Source: a bacterium (GTDB taxonomy: Bacteria > Myxococcota > UBA727 > JAUIJE01). Taken from it: DNA of 64,000 nt. Location: positions 62,001-126,000 of the forward strand of contig JAUIJE010000012.1 of NCBI GenBank assembly GCA_030431455.1, read 5' to 3'. The notes under the pieces are model-generated. The model was not told the origin of the DNA. It did no database searches and saw nothing but the letters and a program-made list of their open reading frames with translations. Below, in pieces: positions 26,497-36,000 of this stretch; within the stretch, counting starts at the first letter, position 1; each line of letters starts with the position of its first letter. The position numbers and the translations under genes are program-made.

Positions 26497-27497
26497 GCCC
26501 CCGGACCAAGAAGGTCATCGCCGTGCTCGTCGGGGCCGCCTTTTCCGCGGGCCTTTTGTATCTGATGGCGACCTTCGTCGACTGGCGGGCCTTTCGCGAT
26601 GGCCTGCCCCCGGGGGTCGGCGGCCCTCTGGTCTTGTCCGGGGGCATTTACATTGTGACGCTGGCGATCCGCGCGGTGCGCTTCACCGTGCTGTTTCGTT
26701 GGTTGTCCGAAGCCCGTGTGCCGCTGTTGCCGAGCTTTGACCTCGTGGTGGTCAACAACCTGCTCAACCACCTGATGCCGTTGCGCGCCGGGGAGTTGGC
26801 GTTCCTGTCGCTGGCCAGAGCCCGACACCAGGTCGCGGTCACCGACTCGGCCGCGGTCCTGCTCGTGGCCCGCATCGGCGACCTCACCGGGCTGCTCGCG
26901 GGCATGGCGGTGGCCGCCCTGTTCATCACCCTCGCGGTCGAGGTCAAAGCGGTGCTGTTTGCGTCCGCCCTCGTCGGGGTCATCGCCCTGTGGCGCCTCG
27001 ACCTGTTCGCGCGGTGGGGCCAAAAGCTCGCGGCCGCGGCGGCGGGCAAGCTCCTCCCCGCGGCGGTGGCGCAGAGGCTCGACGGGGTCTGGGCGAAGAT
27101 GATCGCGGTGGCCGGCCGGCTCGAGGACCGCCGGGTGGCGTTGTTCAACTTTGTGGTGTCGCTGCTGATCTGGGCCACCAACACCGTGTTCTTCTGGACG
27201 GTGATGACCCTCCTGGAGATCCCGGTCAGCTTTGCCCAGGTCTTCATCGGGGGATCGGGGGCGGCGATCTTGCCGAGCTTGCCCATCAATGCCATTGGAT
27301 CGCTGGGCACGCTGGAGGCGGGGTGGACCGCGGGCTTGACCCTGGTGGGGCTCGACATGGAGCGCGCCACCGCGTCGGGCTTCGTGATGCACGGGACGGT
27401 CTTGTTCGTGTCGGTGGTGGTGGGGCTCTACGCCGGGGTCCGGTTGTGGTGGGCGCTGGTCCGACGAAAGGCGCCGTCCCCCGACGCGGCGGGGTGA
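26493..27497 (+). CDS. Flippase-like / lysylphosphatidylglycerol synthase TM-region family protein
   Basis: The 334-residue integral membrane protein has about eight helices and resembles the UPF0104/LPG_synthase_TM family: NLLNHLMPLRAGELAFLSLA in the middle and a late LPSLPINAIGSLGTLEAGW segment. Members are proposed to move lipids or lipid-linked sugars across the inner membrane. Here it follows two glycosyltransferase-like genes with four-base overlaps, so a role with polyprenyl- or glycerolipid-linked intermediates is likely. A GC-rich hairpin lies downstream at 27524-27563. Confidence 0.85.
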   Translation: MSPRTKKVIAVLVGAAFSAGLLYLMATFVDWRAFRDGLPPGVGGPLVLSGGIYIVTLAIRAVRFTVLFRWLSEARVPLLPSFDLVVVNNLLNHLMPLRAGELAFLSLARARHQVAVTDSAAVLLVARIGDLTGLLAGMAVAALFITLAVEVKAVLFASALVGVIALWRLDLFARWGQKLAAAAAGKLLPAAVAQRLDGVWAKMIAVAGRLEDRRVALFNFVVSLLIWATNTVFFWTVMTLLEIPVSFAQVFIGGSGAAILPSLPINAIGSLGTLEAGWTAGLTLVGLDMERATASGFVMHGTVLFVSVVVGLYAGVRLWWALVRRKAPSPDAAG

Positions 27498-27523
27498 TCG
27501 GAGCGCGGGGCGAAAAAGGAACG

Positions 27524-27563
27524 CGGCCCCCCGGAGGGGACCGCGCTGGCCCGCGGGGGGCCG
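27524..27563. terminator. GC-rich hairpin between convergent genes
   Basis: CGGCCCCCCG and CGGGGGGCCG are perfect ten-base arms with 20 bases between them. It sits between converging stops and could end both transcripts, although no T-tract is present. Confidence 0.5.
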
Positions 27564-27577
27564 GATGGGATCAAAGC

Positions 27578-28102
27578 TCAGACAAAGACATTGCGGCGGC
27601 GTTTGCTCTTGTTGTGCTTGGCCTCGAAGATGTCTTGGCTCAGGTCGTTGAGCATGCTGTGCAGCTCTTGGCGTTCCTCTTTGGTCACGACCCCGTCGGC
27701 TTTGGCCGCGCGCTCGGCTTCGCGGATGTCTTTGCGGCTGGCGCGGATGTCTTTGAGTTCGCTCTTGGTGAGCTCCCCGGACAAGACCCCGTCGGCGATG
27801 CGGCCGGTTTGTCGGGCCTGCCGCTTGTCCACCCGCGGTGTCTTGTCGCGCGTCTGGTCGTTGTGCTTGGCTTCAAAAATGTCACGGCTTTGCTGGTTGA
27901 GCGCTTGTTGGATCTCTTGGCGCTCCTGGAGGGTGACCTTGCCGTCGGCTTTGGCGTCGTGGACCATGTCCTTGATCGCTTGGTTGGACTCTTTGAGGGC
28001 TTGGGCTTCCTTCTTCGTGATTTGACCGCTCTGCACCCCGTGTTGGACACGCTGGGTTTGCACGTGGTGGCGGGCGCGGGCGATGGGCATACGGGTCGAC
28101 AT
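27578..28102 (-). CDS. Tandem-repeat helical protein, unknown function
   Basis: The 174-residue basic protein consists of two copies of a unit of about 70 residues (about 18-84 and 95-165). Both contain SG-x-x-TK-x-E, then AKADG-x-VT-x-x-ERQE and end in DIFEAKHN. The AKADGxVTxxERQE stretch looks like a degenerate EF-hand or TerB-type acidic turn between helices. No signal peptide or membrane segment is present. The ATG at 28102 has an AGGAG site and a near-consensus sigma-54 promoter at 28149-28164. I do not recognise the family. Confidence 0.75.
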   Translation of the reverse strand: MSTRMPIARARHHVQTQRVQHGVQSGQITKKEAQALKESNQAIKDMVHDAKADGKVTLQERQEIQQALNQQSRDIFEAKHNDQTRDKTPRVDKRQARQTGRIADGVLSGELTKSELKDIRASRKDIREAERAAKADGVVTKEERQELHSMLNDLSQDIFEAKHNKSKRRRNVFV

Positions 28103-28122
28103 GTTGGATTCTCCTGGTGTGG

Positions 28123-28148
28123 GTTGTGAACAACTGCTCCTTCACAAC
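28123..28148. repeat. Inverted repeat in leader of the tandem-repeat gene
   Basis: GTTGTGAA and TTCACAAC are perfect eight-base arms ten bases apart, lying between the -12 element of the sigma-54 promoter and the ribosome site. It could be an operator over the start point or a leader hairpin. Confidence 0.5.
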
Positions 28149-28164
28149 GCAAGCGCGGGGCCAA
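28149..28164 (-). promoter_or_regulatory. Sigma-54 (-24/-12) promoter of the tandem-repeat gene
   Basis: The minus strand reads TTGGCCCCGCGCTTGC. TTGG-C at -24 and TTGC at -12 match consensus, and the GG-to-GC spacing is exactly ten. The predicted start is about 35 bases before the ATG. Confidence 0.72.
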
Positions 28165-28344
28165 TGTCGCCAGTCTTGTAAGTGTCTGATTTTGAATGAG
28201 AAAATGGCCTTGTGACCGCGGTACCTGGCATCCCCAGGGTCCACTTCGGCCGCCCCCGCGGGCCCTCGGCGGTGGCTCCAGGTGCCGTTGCGTGCGTGGG
28301 GCCACACGCCTTGGGCCGGGGCGCGATCGTGTCGATGGACCCGG

Positions 28345-28962
28345 GTGAACGTCCAGGCGTACCTCGCCCAACAGCCCGATGGCATCGCGTCCCACCCGCA
28401 GGCCGGGGTCAAGATGTCGTGTCTGCGCTGTCTGTACGACGGGATGATCACCCCCGCGCTGCTCGATCAGCTGCCGACCCAGGTGAAGTACATGGTGCTG
28501 TACCCGCCGCCGGACCTCGGGTTTGTGCCGGAGGTGTACGCGCAGTCGTTGTTGCTCGCGCTGCGCTCGGCCCACTTCGATGACGATGAGACCTTTATGG
28601 ATCACTGCCTGCGCCGCACGGACGCGCTGTTCGCCGGCGTGGTGTACCGGAACTTGTTTCGGCTGTTCATCGGGGAGCGCGCGGGCCGCCTGTTGCCGCG
28701 CACCTGGTCGCGGTTTCACCGCGGGGGCAAGCTCTACCTCCTCGACACCAGCCCCCACCATCTCACCGCCCGCATCGAACACCCCGCCAATCTCTACCCC
28801 CCGCTGTTCCCCCTGGTCGCGCTCGCCACGATTCACGCCGCGATCAAGGTCGGCGGGGCCCGGGAGGTGATGGGGCAGGTGGAGGGGCGCAAGCCCGGGG
28901 GCTTCACCCTCACGTCCAACTGGCTGAATCCGTCAGACGTCGCCATCGGCGCGTCGCTCTGA
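28345..28962 (+). CDS. DUF2378-like protein
   Basis: The 205-residue cytoplasmic protein has an order of motifs like the myxobacterial paralogous family DUF2378 (TIGR02265). These are an N-terminal Cys-containing VKMSCLRCLYDGMI, a middle helical segment after LYPPPDLGF, and a late basic RLLPRTWSRFHRGGKLYLL followed by strands. Members of that family are abundant in Myxococcus and have no known function. The similarity is by pattern only. The GTG at 28345 is the most plausible start but has no clear ribosome site. It converges on the downstream membrane-protein gene. Confidence 0.55.
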   Translation: MNVQAYLAQQPDGIASHPQAGVKMSCLRCLYDGMITPALLDQLPTQVKYMVLYPPPDLGFVPEVYAQSLLLALRSAHFDDDETFMDHCLRRTDALFAGVVYRNLFRLFIGERAGRLLPRTWSRFHRGGKLYLLDTSPHHLTARIEHPANLYPPLFPLVALATIHAAIKVGGAREVMGQVEGRKPGGFTLTSNWLNPSDVAIGASL

Positions 28963-28986
28963 GGCGAGCCAAGAGCGTCGCCCGGC

Positions 28987-30369
28987 TCAACGTGTCAGGC
29001 GTTTGATCGAGCCCTCGACGAACTGGTGCCAGTTGCTGTTGTGCCACGGGGACCGGATCGCATCTTCCACGTGATAGTGGGCGATGCCGAGGGCGGCGAC
29101 GATGAGCACCCAGCGCCAGGGCGTGGGGGGGCAGGTCTCGACGTACACCGCGAAGAACACCATCAGCAGGGGCATGGCCACGATCAGCCAACGCATGCCC
29201 ACGCAACCGCCGCCGTAGTTCTTGGTGTAAAAAATGTAGAAGGTGGTCAGCACCAACGCGATGGCCGCGACGAGGATGGCCTCCGGCCGGCGCTCCCATT
29301 TTCCCTTGATGGTCTTGTACAGGGCGATGACCGCGAACACGAAGGGCGGGGTCATCGAGAACAGCCCGTGGTGGCCGAACAACACATGGAAGGCGTAGAC
29401 CGGCTTGGGCTCGTCGAGGGCGTCGATGCCGCGGGGCTTGCGCCAATAGCTGCCGGGGTAGTCATAGGCCTCTTCCCGCAGGTACACGGGGATGATCGAG
29501 CCCGAAGACAGATACGTGAGCAAAAAGTGCGTGAAGATGCCCGGGATCAACATCGGCAAATACCGCGTGAGGGCTTTTTGGCGGTCAAAGGTGAACAGGT
29601 ACACCCCGATGCTCAGGGTGATGAACGTCGAGGGCACATCGAGGCCGGGCAACAAGCCGGCGAGGCCGCCGCTCACCAGCCAATACCAGGGCTTGGGCGC
29701 AATGTTGTTGCGTATCCGGTAGGCATAATAAAATGAAATGAACGCCACCGACGCGGCCACGGTGTGGTTGTTGAGCTCGATGGCGTAGCCGACCTCGAGG
29801 GAGGCGAAGGCCGCGCCGAGCACCCCGATGAAGATCGCCTCCGGTCGTCGCAAAAAGAGCAGCAGGAAGCGCAGGAAGTAGATCAACAAGAGCAGGTGGG
29901 GCCCGCCGATCATGAGCAGGTTGAGGAAGGTGACAACGCTGCGCTCGTCCTGGCGGATGTCCTTGCCGGTGATGCGCCGGTAGACCCAGTACGCCCCCGC
30001 GGTGGTGGTGGGCAAAAGCGGCGGCTTGCTCGAGAGGTAGTGGCCGTCGACCATGACCTTGTCGATGGTGCGGTTGTACTGGGTGTCGTCGATGGCGTAG
30101 GTGCCGTGGTTGACCAGCGCCTCGACGGTGGCGTAGCGCGAGCCGACGTTGGTGTTGCGGACCGCGCCCCCCTTGGTGTGCCAGAACACCATCGCGCAGC
30201 TGATGGCGATGATGCAGGCCCCCATGGTGAACAGCCAGCGCGCGGACGGCACGTAGGCGTCGGGGGAGGACGCGATGGGGCCCTCGGACGCGGCGGGTTC
30301 CGCGGGGGGATTCGCGGTGGCGTCGTCGGGGGGCGCGTCTGGGGCGGGGGCGTGGTCGGCGTCGGTCAT
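28987..30369 (-). CDS. Polytopic membrane protein, glycosyltransferase-like
   Basis: The 460-residue protein has a 40-residue Ala/Pro/Asp-rich cytoplasmic start. About ten hydrophobic segments follow, the first being LFTMGACIIAISCAMVFW. A first periplasmic loop (GSRYATVEALVNHGTYAIDD and SSKPPLLP) resembles the acidic-pair plus KPPL motif of GT-C transferases, which supports a lipid-linked sugar transferase. The substrate is unknown. It is divergent from the GT2 gene with 99 bases between them and is flanked by surface-sugar genes on both sides. Confidence 0.72.
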   Translation of the reverse strand: MTDADHAPAPDAPPDDATANPPAEPAASEGPIASSPDAYVPSARWLFTMGACIIAISCAMVFWHTKGGAVRNTNVGSRYATVEALVNHGTYAIDDTQYNRTIDKVMVDGHYLSSKPPLLPTTTAGAYWVYRRITGKDIRQDERSVVTFLNLLMIGGPHLLLLIYFLRFLLLFLRRPEAIFIGVLGAAFASLEVGYAIELNNHTVAASVAFISFYYAYRIRNNIAPKPWYWLVSGGLAGLLPGLDVPSTFITLSIGVYLFTFDRQKALTRYLPMLIPGIFTHFLLTYLSSGSIIPVYLREEAYDYPGSYWRKPRGIDALDEPKPVYAFHVLFGHHGLFSMTPPFVFAVIALYKTIKGKWERRPEAILVAAIALVLTTFYIFYTKNYGGGCVGMRWLIVAMPLLMVFFAVYVETCPPTPWRWVLIVAALGIAHYHVEDAIRSPWHNSNWHQFVEGSIKRLTR

Positions 30370-30468
30370 GCGGGGGCGGCGATGCCACGGTTTGAGGCCC
30401 CAAGCAATGCGTGGAAGGGGCGGCGAAAACCGGGTTTTGCCTGTGGGAACGGCCTGTTAGGCGAGGGT

Positions 30469-31464
30469 ATGGACCTGTCGATCGTCGTCCCGATTTACAA
30501 CGAAGAAGAGAGCATCCCGCACCTCATCGAGCAGGTGCGCGCGGCGGTGGACGACGCGGTGGACAGCTGGGAGCTGGTCTTGGTGGACGACGGGTCCAAG
30601 GACCGTTCGTGGGAGGTGCTGCAGGCCCACGCGGAGAAGGACGATCACCTCGTGGCCGTGACCTTTCGGCGCAACTTCGGCCAGACCGCGGCGATGCAGG
30701 CCGGGCTCGACCACGCCTCGGGCGACGTCATCGTGCTCATGGACGCCGACCTGCAGAACGACCCCGCGGACATCCCCATGATGCTGCAGAAGCTCGACGA
30801 GGGCTACGACATGGTCGCGGGGTGGCGCGCAGATCGCAAAGACACGTTCATCAACCGGCGGCTCCCGTCCATCATCGCCAACTGGATCATCGGGCGCACC
30901 ACCGGGGTGAAGCTCCACGACTACGGCTGCTCGCTCAAAGCCATCCGCAAAGAGGTGGCCAAGCAGCTCAAGCTGTACGGCGAGATGCACCGCTTCATCC
31001 CCGCCCTGGCCGCGCTCGTCGGCGCGCGCATCGTCGAGGTCAAGGTCAACCACCGCGCGCGGCAGTTCGGCGAGAGCAAGTACGGCATCGGGCGCACGGT
31101 GCGCGTGGTCCTCGACCTCATCACCGTGCGGTTCCAGCAGAGCTACCTCGTGCGGCCGATGCAGGTGTTTGGCCTCGCGGGCATGACCAGCTTTGGGCTT
31201 GGCGTGCTTTTGAGCGCGTACCTCGCGGCGATGAAGCTCATCTACGGCGTGCCCCTCGCCGAGCGCCCCGCGCTGTTGCTCGGGGTGTTGCTCATCGTGG
31301 TCGGCATCCAGCTGCTGAGCATCGGCCTGGTCGCCGACCTCTTGGCCCGGACTTATTTTGAATCCCAGGGGCGGCCGTCGTACTACGTGCGCGAGGTGGT
31401 CAGCCAAGGCCAGACCGCGGTGCCCCCCACGCCCACCCCGGTGCGGAGCGTTCAAAGTGCCTAG
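30469..31464 (+). CDS. GT2 family glycosyltransferase, polyprenyl-phosphate sugar transferase type (DPM1/GtrB-like)
   Basis: The 331-residue protein starts with the GT-A fold signature SIVVPIYNEEESI. Conserved acidic motifs VLVDDGSKDRS and VIVLMDADLQNDP (the metal-binding DxD) follow. The catalytic domain is followed by two membrane helices (about 240-262 and 275-300), the usual arrangement for enzymes that put a sugar on undecaprenyl phosphate at the cytoplasmic face. That lipid-linked sugar could feed the GT-C-like proteins in the neighbourhood. The ATG has a GCGAGGG site. The next gene's GTG lies eight bases inside this gene's end. Confidence 0.92.
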   Translation: MDLSIVVPIYNEEESIPHLIEQVRAAVDDAVDSWELVLVDDGSKDRSWEVLQAHAEKDDHLVAVTFRRNFGQTAAMQAGLDHASGDVIVLMDADLQNDPADIPMMLQKLDEGYDMVAGWRADRKDTFINRRLPSIIANWIIGRTTGVKLHDYGCSLKAIRKEVAKQLKLYGEMHRFIPALAALVGARIVEVKVNHRARQFGESKYGIGRTVRVVLDLITVRFQQSYLVRPMQVFGLAGMTSFGLGVLLSAYLAAMKLIYGVPLAERPALLLGVLLIVVGIQLLSIGLVADLLARTYFESQGRPSYYVREVVSQGQTAVPPTPTPVRSVQSA

Positions 31465-32116
31465 CCTGAGCAAGACGCTGATCACCACGATCAAAAACAC
31501 AATCCCCCTCGACCTCGGCCAGGGCAACCTGCGCACCACCACCAAGGGCAAGCTCATCGCCCTCGACCTGGTGCCCGACGGGCAAGGTCGCCGCGCCCTC
31601 GACGTGGGCGCGCGGGAGGGCAACCAAACGCGCTGGCTCGAGTCCCGCGGCTACGAGGTCGAGCCCATCGACATCGAACCCGGCTTTGACGGTTGCAAGG
31701 TGGTCAACGTCGACGAGGGCTTGCCCTACGACGACGACAGCTTCGACCTCGTGTGGTGCTCGGAGGTGATCGAACACCTGCAGTTCCCGGACAAGGCGAT
31801 TCGGGAGTTTCGCCGGGTGACCCGGCCGGGGGGCGAGATCATCATGACCACCCCCAACAGCTATGCTCTGTTGTTTCGGGCGATCTCGGTGTTCGGTCTC
31901 ACCCCCGAGCGCATCCAGCGCGATGACCACATTCACTTTTTTGACCAACGCGACATCGAGCGCCTCGCCCCCGACGCCGAGCTCTACGGCTATTTCCCGT
32001 ACATGGTCATCCGCCGCACCATCAAGCAGGCCATCGGCGCCCTGTCCCCGACGTTCGTGATGCACATCCGGGTGCAAAAAGACCCCGCGTCCTCGTCGGC
32101 CCGCAGCCGCTCATGA
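31457..32116 (+). CDS. Class I SAM-dependent methyltransferase
   Basis: The 219-residue cytoplasmic protein has motif I as LDVGAREGNQTRWLESRGYE, an acidic residue ending the second strand (PIDIEP), and SFDLVWCSEVIEHL plus VTRPGGEIIMTTPN as in the Methyltransf_11 group. The acceptor is probably a sugar nucleotide, polyprenyl-linked sugar or lipid, given the neighbours, but this is inference. GTG start, overlapping the GT2 gene by eight bases; its stop overlaps the epimerase ATG by four (ATGA). Confidence 0.85.
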   Translation: MPSLSKTLITTIKNTIPLDLGQGNLRTTTKGKLIALDLVPDGQGRRALDVGAREGNQTRWLESRGYEVEPIDIEPGFDGCKVVNVDEGLPYDDDSFDLVWCSEVIEHLQFPDKAIREFRRVTRPGGEIIMTTPNSYALLFRAISVFGLTPERIQRDDHIHFFDQRDIERLAPDAELYGYFPYMVIRRTIKQAIGALSPTFVMHIRVQKDPASSSARSRS

Positions 32117-33063
32117 GGGTCCTCGTCACCGGCGCCGCGGGCTTCATCGGGTCTCACGTGGCCCGCGCCCTCCTCGAGCGGGGCGACACCGTGGTGGGGC
32201 TCGACAGCTTCAACGACTTCTACGACCCCGCGATCAAAGAACGCAATGTGGCTGCGCTGCTCGACCACGACGCGTTTACCCTCGTGCGCGGCTCCTTGCT
32301 CGACCCGGCCGTGCGCGACCAAGCCCACCAAGGCGAGCCCGACGCGGTGGTCCACCTCGCCGCCTACGCGGGGGTGCGCCCCTCGATTCAAAACCCGCTG
32401 CTCTACCAGCGACACAACATCGAGGGCACCAACCTCATGCTCGAGGCCGCGCGGCAACAACCCACGCCGCCCAAGTTCATCTTCGCCTCGAGCTCGAGTG
32501 TGTACGGCGAAAACGAGAAGGTCCCATTCGAAGAGACCGACCGCGTTGACCACCCCATCTCACCCTACGCGTCGACGAAAAAGGCCGGCGAGCTCATCGC
32601 CCACACCTACCATCACCTGTTTGGCCTCGACGTCACCTGCCTGCGCTTTTTCACCGTCTACGGACCGGGCCAGCGCCCCGACCTCGCCATCCACAAGTTC
32701 GCCCGGCTCCTGCGCGAGGGACAGCCCATCGACCAATACGGCGACGGCACCTCGTCACGGGACTACACCTACATCGACGACATCGTGCAGGGCGTGCTCG
32801 CTGCCATTGACCGCTGCCGGGGCTACAACATCTACAACCTCGGCAACAACCGCGCAGTCACATTGGCAGACCTCATCGAAAAGCTCAGCCAAGCGATGGG
32901 CGTCACGCCCACCATCGTGAAAAAGCCCATGCAACCCGGCGACGTGCCGCGGACCTTCGCCAGCATCGAGCGCGCCGCCGCCGACCTCGGCTACGCCCCG
33001 CAGTTCGATTTTGACGAAGGCCTGCGGCGCTTCGTGGCGTGGTTCGACCAGACCCGTCCGTAG
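32113..33063 (+). CDS. NAD-dependent sugar-nucleotide epimerase/dehydratase (UDP-glucuronate 4-epimerase-like)
   Basis: The 316-residue short-chain dehydrogenase family enzyme has the Rossmann motif TGAAGFIGSHVARALLERGD, the Ser in ASSSSVYG, the catalytic Tyr 152-Lys 156 pair in SPYASTKKAGE, and RFFTVYGPGQRPD. The pattern is closest to GalE-like UDP-glucuronate or UDP-glucose 4-epimerases. It would supply an activated sugar for the transferases upstream. Last gene of the GT2-methyltransferase-epimerase operon; the large lipoprotein gene converges on it 14 bases later. Confidence 0.92.
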   Translation: MRVLVTGAAGFIGSHVARALLERGDTVVGLDSFNDFYDPAIKERNVAALLDHDAFTLVRGSLLDPAVRDQAHQGEPDAVVHLAAYAGVRPSIQNPLLYQRHNIEGTNLMLEAARQQPTPPKFIFASSSSVYGENEKVPFEETDRVDHPISPYASTKKAGELIAHTYHHLFGLDVTCLRFFTVYGPGQRPDLAIHKFARLLREGQPIDQYGDGTSSRDYTYIDDIVQGVLAAIDRCRGYNIYNLGNNRAVTLADLIEKLSQAMGVTPTIVKKPMQPGDVPRTFASIERAAADLGYAPQFDFDEGLRRFVAWFDQTRP

Positions 33064-33077
33064 ACCGTTCGTGTCGA

Positions 33078-36000
33078 TCAGCGCATCAAGGTCGTGGTCC
33101 AGATGTCCACCGTGCCGAGCCCGATGCTCCCGTAGGACGCGCGGCCGTCGCCCACCGAGACGTCGGTGGCGCTCTGGAAGTCGTAGGCCGCGGGCGGCGT
33201 GGTGCGGGTCTTGCCCGTGACCAAGTCCCACACGAACAGGTGCGAGGGGTGCGGATAACCCGGGCCCTCCTCGGACGCCATGACCATGCCGTCGGCGTTG
33301 AGGCTGGGCCGGCTGAAGCGCCCCCCGCCCCAGGTCGCCTTTTGCACCTCGGTGGTGCCGGTCTGGCAGAAGGTCGCGCCCGAACACACCAACGTGCAGG
33401 TGGCGAGCCCAAAGATGTCGCCCGCGCCCCCGTTGCCGTCGAACTCGTTGGCCACCAGGGTGGGCACCCCCCCGACGTACTCGAGGTCGGGCTCGGACCA
33501 CACCACGTTGGGCACGATGCGCTCCAGGGTGTTGCCGTTGCTGAGGTTGTGACACCAGAGTTCGTTCTGGTTGGTGACAAGTTCTTGCTCCCAGACCACG
33601 AAGTTGCCCGCGAAGGTGATGTCGTTGGTCTCGTCGGGGTTGCTGCTGGTGGTGGCGAGCGCGCGTTGCACGGGGGTGCCCCAGCAGGCCCCGGCGCGGG
33701 TCACGGTGTAGATGCGATCGCCTTGGGCGAAGGCCAGGCTGTCCCCATCGTTGGACAATGCATAGGCATCGATGGGGACGGTGGCGGTGGCGGTGGCGGA
33801 CACGGTGCACACCGGGGTCAGGGTGGTGAGGTCGATGGTGGCCATTTGGTAGTTGGCGCCCACCTCCCGCACGAACGCGCGCTGGCCAGCCGCGGTCTTG
33901 TGGCTGCCCTCGACGATGCCGGTGAACGACGGCGTGATCGGCAGCGCGAACTCCGCGTTGGTGGCGTGATCGAACCCGTAGTACTCGGGCACGCCCGAGC
34001 GGGTGTCGATCCAGGTGGTGTAGGCGCCGTCGGTGGAGGCGAACGCGGTGAGCATGGGGCCGTGGTTGAGCCAATGGGTCTCCTGCAGGTCGCGGAAATA
34101 CCCGGTGGCGTCGAGGCCGCTGCGATCCGCCCACACCACCCGGGGGCCGTCGACGCCGGCCTCGAACGGCGTCAAGAACGAGTCGGACACCTTGGTGGGC
34201 TCGGCGGTGGGGTTGGCGAGGTCGTAGATGTACACGCTGGCGTTGCCGAGCCCGGGCCCGCTGTCTGCTTCCCAGCCCACATAGACCAGGCGGTCGTCGT
34301 CGACCGCGTGCAGCAGCTGCACCCGATCGGTGAGCAGCGGCAGGGCGGTCTGCGCACCGGGGGAGGCGCTGTGCTTGAGGGTGTACACCACGCCGCCTTT
34401 CACCCAGAACATCGCGTCGTCGTTGGCCACGACCTCGTGGTAGTCCTCGGGGCTGTCGAAAATGTCGCCCACCTCGAGGTCAATGTTGTTGTCGATGATC
34501 TGAGCGCTGCCGCTGAGGGGGGCGCGCATCGCCCGCGCCCCGCTGCCGCCGCCGGTGTCGTCGCACCACACCAACATCCCGCCCGCGATGTGCGGCCGGG
34601 TCCCTTGGCACACCTCGGTGGCCGATCCCGGGGAGTCGAGCACGCCGAGGTCTTCGTAGGGCGAGACCTCGATGAGGTAGCCACCGCCGCCATTGTCGAT
34701 GAACGCAGCGATGTGGCCCTCGCCGAGCGCCACCCGGGTGCCGCCGTGAACGTCGTAGCCCGCGACCGTGCTCCACTCTGTTTCGCAGGGTTGGGACACA
34801 GTGCCATTGGGAATGTCACAGCTGGGCGCGCTGAGCGGTTGGTTGGCGGGCTGGCTGTACAAAGAGACCCAGCCCCCGGGGCCGTTGACCACCACCGCGA
34901 AGTAGGCCGTGTCCCCCTCGACCGAGACGGTGATGAAGGGAGTGTCCCCGACGCCGAAGCCGAAAAAGCCGTTCTCGCCGTCGATGGCGGAGTCGGTGCG
35001 CAGGTCGTACACATAGCCGTCGCGCCGGTCGTCAACGTAGGCGAAGAAGCTGCCCTCGAGGTCAAAGAACTCGAGCTCCTGGGCGTTGGCCACCTCGAGG
35101 TCGGTGCTTTGGGTGATGTCGGAGCAGTCCTCGGTGCCGACGTTGCCCGCGGCGTCGCGCCCACGAATGCACAGCTCGTTGACCTGGTTGTCGATGAGCT
35201 CGAACACCACCGAGTCGGTGGCGCTGGGGGGCACCGACGTGTAGCTGTCGATGGTCCCGCCCCGGATCTCGTAGGCCACCACCGGCGAGCCATTGTCCAT
35301 CGAGCCGCTTTGCAGTCGCATCGGGGCGAGCCGGCCGGGGACGCGCGCGACCTTGGGGGTCAGGCTCGGCTTGGTGGGCGCGGTGGAGTCTTCGCGGATG
35401 ATCACCGACGAGGTGGGGCTGATGTTGCCCGCGGCGTCCACCGCGCGCACGAACAGTTTGTTCACGCAGGGCGCGTTGCAGGCGCCGTCGTCACCCTGGG
35501 TCAGGCTGAAGAGCAGCCCGTCCGCTTGGGCGGTGGCGTTCCAGGCCGCGGGGGCAGACGCCCCGGCGTTGTTGCCCTGGCCGACCTCGTAGTACGCAAA
35601 GGTGGCATCGGACGGTGATTGGTTGGTGGGGGCCATCAACAGGGAATAGGTGTCGGCGTTGATGATGGTGCCGTCGCCGGTGAGCACGGGGGCGGGCGGG
35701 TTCACCGCGTCGTAGACCACGGTGTAGGACGCTTCGGGGCTGATGTTGCCAGCGGCGTCCTTGGCCCGGAGGCGAATGACATTGTCTTGGCTGGCGAGGT
35801 AGGCGGGGGTGGTGGCCGCGCCGGTGGCCAGCGGCACGGAGAAGGTCGGGGGGCTGGCCACGGTGGGGGCGATGGGGGTGAACGCCCCGTTGGCGGGTTG
35901 GACGAGGATCTCGTAGGTGATGGCGTTCTCGTCGGTGGGGGCTCCGGCCAACGGCAGGGTGAACGTGGCCTGGTCGGTGAAGGGCAGGGTCGCGGTGATC

